The notes under the pieces are model-generated. The model was not told the origin of the DNA and did no database searches. It worked only from the letters and a program-made list of their open reading frames with translations. From Oscillospiraceae bacterium (GTDB taxonomy: Bacteria > Bacillota > Clostridia > Oscillospirales > Ruminococcaceae): a stretch of DNA of 64,000 nucleotides. The position numbers were made by a program, and so were the translations under genes. The DNA lies in contig JAGAJF010000020.1 of the NCBI GenBank assembly GCA_017829005.1, positions 1-64,000 of the forward strand. Reading direction: 5' to 3'. Shown here in pieces: positions 34,198 through 42,415 of this stretch (within the stretch, counting starts at the first letter, position 1; each line of letters opens with the position of its first letter).

Positions 34198-34308
34198 TAA
34201 AAAATGTGCTATAATACAGTAACAAACGGGAAACAAATAGTTACACTTCGGTTACAGCGGTTACGAAGCAGAAAAACCGTCAGACCGTAAGAGAAAGGCA
34301 GAAGCAAT

Positions 34309-34719
34309 ATGAAAGCGAGGATAATGAATACCCCTGAGGAAAAGATACTTATTTACGGCTTTGACGGAGAAAAAACGGAGAAATTCCGTCAGACTGCAAT
34401 GCGTATGAAAACAAAGCTTGCGGTTCTGCCTCCCGAAAGCGCAGGGGAGCAGGTGGGATATCTTGCAGGCTTTTCGGGCTTTTCGGCAAAGGAAGGCGAA
34501 AAACAGACCGACAGCAGGCAATGCGTGATATTTTCCTGTATGGACGGGAAAAAGCTCAGCCGTACAGTTGACGAAATGCGTTCAAACGGGCTTGGGGGCA
34601 TACCTCTCAAAGCGGCAGTAACCGCCGTAAATCAGAAAATGACCCTTTCCGAGCTGATGGACGAGCTTGAAAAGGAACACCGCATAATGCATAAGGAAAA
34701 GGAAGATAAAGATGTATAA
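34309..34719 (+). CDS. DUF3783-type small protein
   Basis: A 136-residue soluble protein that looks like the DUF3783 family, found in Clostridia and without known function. The core reads EKILIYGFDGEKTEKFRQTA near the N-terminus and GIPLKAAVTAVNQKMTLSELMDEL near the end. It overlaps the next gene by 8 bp, so the products may be co-expressed. Another in-frame ATG lies 15 bp downstream. Confidence 0.65.
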   Translation: MKARIMNTPEEKILIYGFDGEKTEKFRQTAMRMKTKLAVLPPESAGEQVGYLAGFSGFSAKEGEKQTDSRQCVIFSCMDGKKLSRTVDEMRSNGLGGIPLKAAVTAVNQKMTLSELMDELEKEHRIMHKEKEDKDV

Positions 34720-35395
34720 ATACGAGACCCATCTGCACACAATGGAAGCCAGCGCCTGCGCCCATTCCACAGCAGCGGAAATGGCAGAAAAATACAAAGC
34801 GGAGGGCTATGACGGCATATTCATAACCGACCATTTCTTCAACGGCAACAGCTGTATTCCCTATGACCTTCCGTGGAATGAGCGGATAGAGCTTTTCTGC
34901 AAAGGCTATGAAAACGCCCTTGCAAAAGGACGTGAGATAGGACTTGAGGTGTTTTTCGGCTTCGAGTACGGAGACGGCGGCTCCGATTTTCTGATATACG
35001 GACTTGACAAAAACTGGCTCCTTGAGCACGACTATATCCTTGAAATGGAGCTTACAAGATTTCTGGAGCTTGCCCGCTCGGACGGAGCCTTTGCAGTGCA
35101 GGCACACCCCTTCAGGGACTATCCCTATATCAGAGCCACCAAGCATTGTCCCCATTTCGTGGACGCCATAGAAATAATAAACGCCTCCCACCCGCTTGAT
35201 ACCCCCTTTAATTTCCGCGCCGCCGAGTTTGCACGGTGGTATGATCTCCCCGTCACCGCAGGCTCAGACGCACATAATACCACCGACAGATGGTACGGCG
35301 GAGGAGTGGAGAGCGAGACTCCCTTCAAGTCATATAAGGACTATGCAGAAGCCGTAAAAAGCGGCACACTTAAACTGCTTGACAGAAAAAACTGA
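34712..35395 (+). CDS. PHP-domain metal-dependent phosphoesterase
   Basis: A 227-residue PHP-fold hydrolase. The metal-binding pattern is complete: HLHT (7-10), TDH in FITDHFF, an acidic residue in FFGFEYG, HPF in VQAHPFRDYP, and GSDAH near the end. The C-terminal Trp/Tyr-rich stretch (TTDRWYGGG) fits short PHP proteins that cleave nucleotides or phosphate esters. Substrate unknown. Tightly coupled to the DUF3783 gene and followed closely by the C_GCAxxG_C_C gene. Confidence 0.88.
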   Translation: MYKYETHLHTMEASACAHSTAAEMAEKYKAEGYDGIFITDHFFNGNSCIPYDLPWNERIELFCKGYENALAKGREIGLEVFFGFEYGDGGSDFLIYGLDKNWLLEHDYILEMELTRFLELARSDGAFAVQAHPFRDYPYIRATKHCPHFVDAIEIINASHPLDTPFNFRAAEFARWYDLPVTAGSDAHNTTDRWYGGGVESETPFKSYKDYAEAVKSGTLKLLDRKN

Positions 35396-35412
35396 TTATG
35401 GAGATGAAAGAA

Positions 35413-35877
35413 ATGAGCATAAGAGGCGACAAAGCCAAAGCATATTTTACACAGGGCTATAACTGTGCCCAGTCCGTCCTTATGGCATTTTCGGACATTA
35501 CGGGGCTTGACGAAAAGACCTCGGCAATGCTGTCCTCGGGCTTCGGCGGAGGAATGGGACGAATGAGAGAGGTCTGCGGCGCAGTTTCGGGAATGTTTAT
35601 GGCAGTAAGCATTGTCAGCGGCTATGACGACCCAGCCGACCTTGAGGGCAAGAAGCGGACGTATGAAATGATACAGACCCTTGCGGAGAGGTTCAAGGCT
35701 CAGAACAAAAGCATTATCTGCAAAGAGCTTTTAGGACTTGAAAAGCCCGAGGGAACCCATATCCCCGAGCAGCGCACCCCCGAATACTACAAAAAGCGAC
35801 CCTGCGGCGACCTTGTAAAGGACGCAGCGGAGATACTTGAGGGTTATTTCATATCACAGGGCGTAATAAAAGAATGA
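35413..35877 (+). CDS. C_GCAxxG_C_C family protein
   Basis: A 154-residue protein of the C_GCAxxG_C_C family, thought to be redox or metal related. It shows GYNCAQSVL, GFGGGMGRMREVCGAVSGMFMA, a later SIICKELL and KKRPCGDLVKDAA, giving the spaced cysteines that define the family. ATG 35413 is preferred for GGAG (35400-35403); the ATG at 35398 overlaps that site. Third gene of a small operon, ended by a hairpin at 35883-35922. Confidence 0.85.
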   Translation: MSIRGDKAKAYFTQGYNCAQSVLMAFSDITGLDEKTSAMLSSGFGGGMGRMREVCGAVSGMFMAVSIVSGYDDPADLEGKKRTYEMIQTLAERFKAQNKSIICKELLGLEKPEGTHIPEQRTPEYYKKRPCGDLVKDAAEILEGYFISQGVIKE

Positions 35878-35882
35878 TAACA

Positions 35883-35922
35883 AACGGGACTGCCGCACAC
35901 CATTGCAGCAGCCCCGTTTTTT
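35883..35922 (+). terminator. Terminator of the PHP operon
   Basis: AACGGG and CTGC arms pair with GCAG and CCCGTT; a T run follows. Confidence 0.65.
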
Positions 35923-36045
35923 CGGGATAACATCATTATAGCACATTTATTCCTATTTGTCAATACTTTTTTAGAACGTTCATTCTAAGTTTATATACCT
36001 GCACAAATATTCCAAACTATAATTGTTATATTTGACACAAATGTA

Positions 36046-38322
36046 TCAAGCCTTGCTTTCTGCCTCCTCAAGACTGTCATATCCGTACATCTTGACAGAC
36101 CTCTCCATTATCATACGGGCAAGATTTTTCTGCTCATTGCTTACCGAAACGATAAATCCTCCGTACAGCTTCAAGGTCATATCCGAGTATGTGGAAAGCT
36201 CACCTCTGAGATAGGTCTCATAAGATGTCCGAAGGGGAGTGTCCTCATAGGTGTGAATGACCCTTGCCTCACCCGCAAGCTTCGGGAACTGAGCCGCAAA
36301 TTCCTCCATCCAGCCCACCTGAACAGAAATAATGGCTTCTCTGAGCGCCGCCTTTTCCTCGGAAATTTCGGGCAGACCTTCCCTTACCTCCACAAATCTT
36401 TCGGGAGCGGTGGATGCCATCATATAACCATACTTTTCCCGAATGGGGTTTCTGACGTCTTCAACTGCCGCTCTGAAATCAAGGAGCAGGGAACGCAAAA
36501 GCTCCTCATTCCAGCAGTAATACTGACTTCTCCGCATAATGGAAAAGGTCTCCCAGTCGTCCTGACAGTCGGCTCTGCCGCCCTCGTTCCGGACCTTGTC
36601 AAACCATTCCCACTCCATGGAGATTATTTTCTCGGAAATGATAACTCTGTCCGCAAAAGCGGAGACCTCCTCCGCAAGCTGAGGAAGATAATCCTCCTTG
36701 CTGCCCGTTATAAGCTGATGACCCACCTCGTCAGCCAAAATACGGCATATTCCCTCAATGTTATTTTGAACATCAATACCACTTGAGATATCCCGTATCA
36801 TTCCGGCAATTTCACCGATACGGGGGAGTCCCTCCGTACTTTTAAAAAGCCACTTGCTGTAAGGGGCAAATTTTCTGCACAGGATATGCGCCGCCCGAGC
36901 CGCACTCTGCATAAAGTCGCTCAGAGCCACAAACGCCGCAGCATTGTCTCCACGCTTTAACGCCCTCGGGTAATTGTACTGACCGCTCTGACCCGCAAGA
37001 GCAAGCTGCTGAGCCAGCTTTTTGAGCCTTGACGCCTCGGGCTGACCCACTCTTATCCTTCGGCGGATATCCTCAAACTCACCCGAATAGTCCATATAAA
37101 TTTCACCGTTCACAGCGCAGGCAAGGAGTGCGTCATCTGTACTAAGCCACTCCTCAAGCTCCTCGGGAACACGATCTGCGCCCGTAAATTTCCGAAGGAA
37201 ATCGGAAATGCGCACAACACCTGTCCTACCCGTTCCGTGAGAGGTGATAAGCCGCTTCATACCCATATATGTTTTGGGCAGCAGGTCATATGCCCCCTGC
37301 AGCTTTGCTCCGATTTTCTCAAAAGTTTCATCGTCCACCCATATCACAAATGAAGGACCGAAATCGTGGTCTGCTGAAAGCTCATCATCAAAGCCAAGGC
37401 ACTCCGAGCCCTCTCCCGCAAGACCGCAGGCGATTTTGTCAAGATATTCGGGGAAATTTCTCCTGAGCATAGGTCTGCCGAAGGCTTCAAAATACCGCCT
37501 GCAAAGCTCTGCACCCTTTAAAACGGGTCTGCCGCCCGATTTTTCATAAGCCGCAGACAGATTGCCCATAACCGTATCGAAAAAATTATTCTTTCCCATA
37601 TGAAGCTCAATTTCCGATAAAGCCGCCTCGTAATACTCCGCCGCTTCGGCATATTTTTCCTCGCTGAAAAGAATATCTCCCATAGCCGCAAGAGCAGCAC
37701 TGTAATGGAAATCCGAGGGAGAACGCCCCTTGAAAATTTCCATAGCGGGAGCAAGAATTTCCTTTGCCCTGCCGCAGTCGTGAAGCCTGATAAGGCATAC
37801 CGCAAGATTAGAACGGGAAATAGCCGAACGTATCTCCCCATCGGGAGAACGCTCCGCAATTTCCAGAGCCTTTTCAAGGCAGCCCTTTGCGTCCTCCCAC
37901 CTTCCTGCCTCCTGATGAAGCAGGGAGAGGTTATTGTAATAGCTTGCAAGCAGCCCCTCCTCCTCGGGGAGCTTTGCAAGAATATTCCAAATTTTGTCAT
38001 AATATTCATATGCCTCGGACAGCTTTCCCGAAGCCCTGCACGCATTTGCGGAATTTAGCAGAGCCGCACATCTTCGGGGCGTCATGCCCTCCCCGATAAT
38101 GTCAAGAAGCTCCTCTGAGCGGCGGCAGCACTCGAGGGACTGCTCAAATCTTCCGCAGTCTCGGTAAAAGCCTGCCAGCTCGTTGTAAAGAGTTATCTCA
38201 ATGTCCGTCCTGCCCTCACCGTGCGCCTTCTCAAGACAGGCGTTCATATATTCCTCCGCCTCGTCAAGCCTGCACTCGTGAAGCAGCTCATCAATCCTTT
38301 GAAGAATTTCATTCACGTTCAT
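36046..38322 (-). CDS. TPR protein with DUF4037 nucleotidyltransferase-like and DUF4125 domains
   Basis: A 758-residue cytoplasmic protein. Residues 1-270 hold about six TPR-like helical pairs (for example ASYYNNLSLLHQEAGRWEDAKGCLEKAL, split across positions 130-160). The middle (about 290-545) matches DUF4037, a nucleotidyltransferase-like fold, with the G-S and D-x-S-x-D-H-D pattern in CLGFDDELSADHDFGPSF. The C-terminal part (about 560-750) matches DUF4125 (EWEWFDKVRNEGGRADCQDD, MRRSQYYCWN). The transferred group and the target are unknown. ATG 38322 follows AAAGGAGG; an ATG 30 bp upstream lacks a site. Confidence 0.82.
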   Translation of the reverse strand: MNVNEILQRIDELLHECRLDEAEEYMNACLEKAHGEGRTDIEITLYNELAGFYRDCGRFEQSLECCRRSEELLDIIGEGMTPRRCAALLNSANACRASGKLSEAYEYYDKIWNILAKLPEEEGLLASYYNNLSLLHQEAGRWEDAKGCLEKALEIAERSPDGEIRSAISRSNLAVCLIRLHDCGRAKEILAPAMEIFKGRSPSDFHYSAALAAMGDILFSEEKYAEAAEYYEAALSEIELHMGKNNFFDTVMGNLSAAYEKSGGRPVLKGAELCRRYFEAFGRPMLRRNFPEYLDKIACGLAGEGSECLGFDDELSADHDFGPSFVIWVDDETFEKIGAKLQGAYDLLPKTYMGMKRLITSHGTGRTGVVRISDFLRKFTGADRVPEELEEWLSTDDALLACAVNGEIYMDYSGEFEDIRRRIRVGQPEASRLKKLAQQLALAGQSGQYNYPRALKRGDNAAAFVALSDFMQSAARAAHILCRKFAPYSKWLFKSTEGLPRIGEIAGMIRDISSGIDVQNNIEGICRILADEVGHQLITGSKEDYLPQLAEEVSAFADRVIISEKIISMEWEWFDKVRNEGGRADCQDDWETFSIMRRSQYYCWNEELLRSLLLDFRAAVEDVRNPIREKYGYMMASTAPERFVEVREGLPEISEEKAALREAIISVQVGWMEEFAAQFPKLAGEARVIHTYEDTPLRTSYETYLRGELSTYSDMTLKLYGGFIVSVSNEQKNLARMIMERSVKMYGYDSLEEAESKA

Positions 38323-38376
38323 AAAAAGACCTCCTTTAAAAATCGCCTGCACCCGAAAAGAGCGCAGGCGGAAAAC

Positions 38377-39297
38377 TCACTTCAAAAATCCGTCAATTAT
38401 CTTTCTCTCCGCCTCTTCCTCGGTAAGACCGAGAGTGCGGAGCTTGATTATCTGTTCGCCTGCTATCTTGCCGATTGCCGCCTCGTGGATAAGTGAAGCG
38501 TCAAGGCTTGAAGCATTCAGAGCGGGAGCAGCGTTTACCCTGCCGTTGTCCGCAAGAATGGCATCGCACTCGGAATGACCCGTGCAGCGGCAGTTTCCGT
38601 TAATGACCGACTTATATTCCTGATAGGAATTTCCCTTTGCCACCGAGCGTGAAACAAGGTCAACTCCGCTGTCGTCACCGTCAAGTGTAACGTCAAAAAC
38701 AGACTTGGCAGTTTCATTTCCGTCGGTCATAAGCCTTTCTCTTATCACAAGCTTAGCTCCTGCACCCAGACGTGCGGAGGTGGAGCGGTCAGAGCTTGTA
38801 ACGCCGCTTATCTGAATAGTGTCCATCTCCATATAGGAGTTTTCGCCCATAGTAACATCGGTAACAGGATTTATCCGTTTAGCGCCGCTGCCCTTTCCCG
38901 TACCGATATGCTTTTCCTTGTAAAGCACCTTTGCATTTTTGCCGATGAAGAAGCGGTGAATGCCGTTGTGTCTCGACTCCTCCTCGTCATCGCTGTGAAC
39001 GCCGCAGCCTGCCACGATAATAACATCTGCCCCGTCCTCAACGATAAAATCGTTGTAAACAAGGTCGTCCACGCCGCCCTTTGTAATGCAGGCAGGGATA
39101 TAGACCGTTTCCTTCTGAGCCTTTGCGCTTATCTTGATGACAATGCCCGGGTTATCGTTCTTAGGCTCTATTTTTATATTCTCCGAGGACTGCCTGCCTG
39201 CGCAGCCGCTGTCCTCTCTTATATTGTAAGCTCCCTTAAAGCTGCCCCCGTCCCAGTCGGAAACCACTTTAAGAAGCTGACCCGTTATCTCGTTCAT
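38377..39297 (-). CDS. Short SufB/SufD-family scaffold protein
   Basis: A 306-residue beta-helix protein of the SufB/SufD family, used in Fe-S cluster assembly. The core shows VFDVTLDGDDSGVDLVS, GHSECDAIL and, near the end, LIHEAAIGKIAGEQIIKL with the conserved His and Glu. It is shorter than SufB (about 470) and lacks the large N-terminal part. With only the ATPase beside it and no SufS or SufU, it fits the minimal two-gene SUF-like system (SmsB). It starts 3 bp after the ATPase stop. Confidence 0.85.
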   Translation of the reverse strand: MNEITGQLLKVVSDWDGGSFKGAYNIREDSGCAGRQSSENIKIEPKNDNPGIVIKISAKAQKETVYIPACITKGGVDDLVYNDFIVEDGADVIIVAGCGVHSDDEEESRHNGIHRFFIGKNAKVLYKEKHIGTGKGSGAKRINPVTDVTMGENSYMEMDTIQISGVTSSDRSTSARLGAGAKLVIRERLMTDGNETAKSVFDVTLDGDDSGVDLVSRSVAKGNSYQEYKSVINGNCRCTGHSECDAILADNGRVNAAPALNASSLDASLIHEAAIGKIAGEQIIKLRTLGLTEEEAERKIIDGFLK

Positions 39298-39300
39298 AGC

Positions 39301-40035
39301 TTAACATTCCTCTTTTCTTGTCTTGCCCAAAGGACATTTCGACCTTGTATCGCCCTTTAGGATACGGGGCAGAATGTCCTCTCTGCTGCCCTGCGCCGTT
39401 ACCTTGCCGTCGGCAATGACAGCAATGTGGTCGGCTATCTCCATTATCCTCTCCTGATGGGAAATTACCAGCAGGGAGCGGCTTCCCTCACTTTTAAGCC
39501 GTTCAAATGCGGTGATAAGATTTGAGAAGCTCCACAGGTCAATGCCTGCCTCAGGCTCGTCAAATACCAGCATATCCGCATTTTTTCTTGCAAGAACAGT
39601 GGCTATCTCAATGCGCTTGCTCTCGCCACCCGAAAGGCTTGAATCCGCCTCTCTGTCCATATATTCCCTTGCGCAAAGCCCCACTTCTCCGAGAAGTGAG
39701 CATATCCTGTCCTCACTGAGCTTTTCCTCGGCGGAAAGCTCCAAAAGGTCTCTTACGGTAAGACCTTTAAATCTCACAGGCTGCTGAAATGCATATGCAA
39801 CGCCCTTTTTCGCCCTTTCGGTAATGTCCATGGAGGTGATGTCCTCTCCGTTTAAAATAATGCTGCCGCCGCAGGGCTCATACAGACCTGCGATTATCTT
39901 AGCAAGAGAGGTCTTGCCGCCGCCGTTGGGACCTGTTACAACGGTAAGCTTTCCGTCGGGGACTGTAAGGTCGATGCCTTTAAGTATCTCCTCGCCCTCG
40001 GGAAGCCGCCAGCGTATATCTTTAAGCTCGAGCAT
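39301..40035 (-). CDS. sufC: SufC-type ATPase
   Basis: A 244-residue cytosolic ABC-type ATPase that drives the SufBD scaffold. Walker A is GPNGGGKTS, the signature LSGGESKRIEIATVLA (family-specific), Walker B MLVFDEPEAGID and the switch VISHQERI. The KR and EPEAG wording distinguishes SufC from transporter ATPases. AAAGGACG precedes the ATG. First gene of the pair, with a perfect promoter upstream. Confidence 0.88.
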   Translation of the reverse strand: MLELKDIRWRLPEGEEILKGIDLTVPDGKLTVVTGPNGGGKTSLAKIIAGLYEPCGGSIILNGEDITSMDITERAKKGVAYAFQQPVRFKGLTVRDLLELSAEEKLSEDRICSLLGEVGLCAREYMDREADSSLSGGESKRIEIATVLARKNADMLVFDEPEAGIDLWSFSNLITAFERLKSEGSRSLLVISHQERIMEIADHIAVIADGKVTAQGSREDILPRILKGDTRSKCPLGKTRKEEC

Positions 40036-40086
40036 TTTATTCGTCCTTTCATTTTCGGGATATTTGAAAATTTTGCATATAAAGTA

Positions 40087-40115
40087 ATTATACTATGCAG
40101 ATATATTTTTGTCAA
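40087..40115 (-). promoter_or_regulatory. Consensus promoter of the sufC pair
   Basis: On the minus strand TTGACA (40110-40115) and TATAAT (40087-40092) are perfect with a 17-bp spacer. The divergent flippase gene has a TATAAT at 40231-40236 with a weak -35. Confidence 0.85.
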
Positions 40116-40281
40116 TAAATGCGGCTTGCAGAAAGTATGAATATAATGTTAATAGCCATACTGCCGCTTTTCTTAAATATTTTCCGAAAAAACTTTGCAA
40201 ATATCTATTCCATTTTGAGAAAAAATATGATATAATTACATTAACTATAATTTCGTATCAAGCAGATCGGGAGAAACAAAG

Positions 40282-41712
40282 ATGAACAAATACAAAAAGC
40301 TAATGGGCAACACGCTGATATTCGGCATAGGCAGCTTCGGAGCGAAATTCCTCGGCTTCTTTATGACAATGCTCTACACCCGCTGTATGACCGAGGCGGA
40401 ATATTCAACGGCTGACCTTCTTTATAATACGGTAAATGTCCTTGTTCCGCTGGTAACGTTCAGTATGGCGGACGCCGTGATACGTTTCGGAATGGACAAG
40501 GATTACGACCCCCGAAAGGTCTTTACTGGCGCAAATATCAGCGTGCTGCTGGGAATGACCATATTTATGCTCTTCACGCCCCTTATCGGAAAAAATGAGA
40601 CCATCGGAGCATATACCTTCTTGCTGTACATCTACTGCTATTTCTCCTGCTTCAGACAGATGGCTTCCCAGTTTGTGAGAGCAAGAGGCTATGTAAAGCT
40701 CTTTGCCGCCGACGGCATACTCACCGTTCTTGTGCAGGTAATAAGCAACCTTGTCCTCATATGGGGCTTTAAGCTCGGGGTCACAGGCTATGTTATCTCC
40801 TTTGTTATTTCCGACGTAAGCTCCCTGCTTTTCCTCACTGCCGTTGCAGGGCTTCACAAATACGTTGACGCGTTTTATATCGACAAAAAGGTCATCGGGG
40901 AAATGCTCAGATTTTCCGCACCCCTTATCCCCACCTATCTTCTCTGGTGGGTGACCTCCGCTTCGGACAGATGGTTTGTCATAAATATGGTGGGAGACAC
41001 GGAAAACGGTATCTATTCCATTGCCTACAAGCTCCCCACACTGCTAATGCTCGTTACCACAATGTTCTATCAGGCATGGCAGATGTCCTCCATCGAGGAG
41101 CGAAACAGCCGCGGTCTGGGAAAATTCTACGAGACCGTATTCGGCGCATATTCATCGCTTTTATATATCGCCGCCGCAGGACTTATAATGCTCTGCAAGC
41201 CCCTTACCCTTATCCTTACGGGAACTGCCGAAGGAAGCAGATTTCAGGAGGCATATGTATTCACGCCCATACTAATAATTTCAATGATATTCCAGTGCTT
41301 CTGTCAGTTCCTTTCATCGGTGTATACCACGAAAAAGCGCTCGGTAAATTCCTGCGCCACAGCCTTTGTTGCGGCTGCTGTGAATATAATCCTCAATTTC
41401 CTGCTCATACCTCAGTACGGCGTGTGGGGAGCGGCTATTGCCACAGCTGCGTCCTATTTCGCCTGCTTTGCGGTCAGACTTTTCGACGCGAGAAAGTTCA
41501 TCTTCTTCCAGGTTGACTATTTCCGTTTTCTGGTAAATACGGTGATAATATTATTTATGTGCGTGATAACCGCAAAACAGCCCAGCGTTTACTGGGTGGG
41601 ACTTATCCTTGGCTTTGTGGTGTGCCTTGTCTACAATTTTGACGCCATAATCAAGACCCTGCGGAAAATTCTCAGCAGAGGCAGCGGACAGAATCAGAAT
41701 GCGGCTAAGTAA
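40282..41712 (+). CDS. Wzx-like polysaccharide flippase (MOP superfamily)
   Basis: A 476-residue membrane protein with about 14 helices, of the polysaccharide biosynthesis/Wzx group in the MOP flippase superfamily. Typical segments are NTLIFGIGSFGAKFLGFF at the N-terminus, a helix followed by TSASDRWFVINMVG, and VTTMFYQAWQMSS. It likely moves lipid-linked sugars across the membrane. No glycosyltransferase is adjacent. GGGAGA precedes ATG 40282. Its end overlaps the orphan ATPase gene by 14 bp. Confidence 0.88.
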   Translation: MNKYKKLMGNTLIFGIGSFGAKFLGFFMTMLYTRCMTEAEYSTADLLYNTVNVLVPLVTFSMADAVIRFGMDKDYDPRKVFTGANISVLLGMTIFMLFTPLIGKNETIGAYTFLLYIYCYFSCFRQMASQFVRARGYVKLFAADGILTVLVQVISNLVLIWGFKLGVTGYVISFVISDVSSLLFLTAVAGLHKYVDAFYIDKKVIGEMLRFSAPLIPTYLLWWVTSASDRWFVINMVGDTENGIYSIAYKLPTLLMLVTTMFYQAWQMSSIEERNSRGLGKFYETVFGAYSSLLYIAAAGLIMLCKPLTLILTGTAEGSRFQEAYVFTPILIISMIFQCFCQFLSSVYTTKKRSVNSCATAFVAAAVNIILNFLLIPQYGVWGAAIATAASYFACFAVRLFDARKFIFFQVDYFRFLVNTVIILFMCVITAKQPSVYWVGLILGFVVCLVYNFDAIIKTLRKILSRGSGQNQNAAK

Positions 41713-42292
41713 CATTTCAAAGACCTATGGGGATATCGTGGTTTTCAAAAACCTCTCCGCAGAGCTTCCAAACGGCACAGTCACGCAGATAACGGGGGAG
41801 TCGGGCTGCGGCAAGACCACTCTCCTGCGGATAATAGCAGGTCTGGAGGACTTTTCGGGGGAGATAACCGAGAGACCGTCCGGAAAAATATCCGCAGTAT
41901 TCCAGGAGGACAGGCTTTTCGAGGAGCTTTCCGCCCTTGAAAACTGCCACATTGTACTAAAGGGAAAGCCACCCTTTGATATTGCCGAAGCACTTATTTC
42001 CACAGGACTCTCGGGAGAGGACATAACCCGTCCCGTAAAGGAGCTTTCGGGGGGAATGAAGCGGCGAACGGCTATAGTCCGCGCTCTCTGCGCCGATTTC
42101 GGCATACTTCTGCTTGACGAACCCTTCAAGGGCATAGACAACGATAACAAGTGCAAAACTGCCGATCTCATAAAGGCGCATACAATAGGTAAGACCGTGC
42201 TTCTCGTGACCCACGATACAGCCACGCCGCTTGAGGGTCACAGTGTTCTGGACCTTCAAGGGATAAGTAAAAATGCACAAAAATATTTCTGA
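41699..42292 (+). CDS. Orphan ABC ATPase (nitrate/taurine-type)
   Basis: A 197-residue ATPase resembling SsuB/TauB subunits but shorter at the C-terminus. Walker A GESGCGKTT, Q-loop AVFQEDRLFEELSALEN, signature ELSGGMKRRTAIVRAL, Walker B LLLDEPFKGID and switch VTHD are intact. No permease or binding protein is near. It is fused by overlap to the flippase gene, so they may be expressed together, though the flippase is not expected to use an ATPase. Confidence 0.82.
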   Translation: MRLSNISKTYGDIVVFKNLSAELPNGTVTQITGESGCGKTTLLRIIAGLEDFSGEITERPSGKISAVFQEDRLFEELSALENCHIVLKGKPPFDIAEALISTGLSGEDITRPVKELSGGMKRRTAIVRALCADFGILLLDEPFKGIDNDNKCKTADLIKAHTIGKTVLLVTHDTATPLEGHSVLDLQGISKNAQKYF

Positions 42293-42300
42293 AATTTTAC

Positions 42301-42341
42301 GGGATTTTTCATAGAAAATATCATTTTCTATGGACAATCCC
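42301..42341 (+). terminator. Hairpin after the ATPase gene, probable terminator
   Basis: Two stacked stems share one centre: GGGATT/AATCCC outside and CATAGAAAA/TTTTCTATG inside, separated by symmetric 3-nt internal loops. ATATTTTTG follows. Confidence 0.6.
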
Positions 42342-42415
42342 ATATTTTTGTGATAAAATATATATGTATAACTGTCGTTATTTACAGATATTTACATAGA
42401 TAGGACGGTCTGATC

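Noticed and set aside
34240..34270. Three GGTTAC-like direct repeats before the DUF3783 gene
   Set aside because: Short and unevenly spaced; could arise by chance in the leader.
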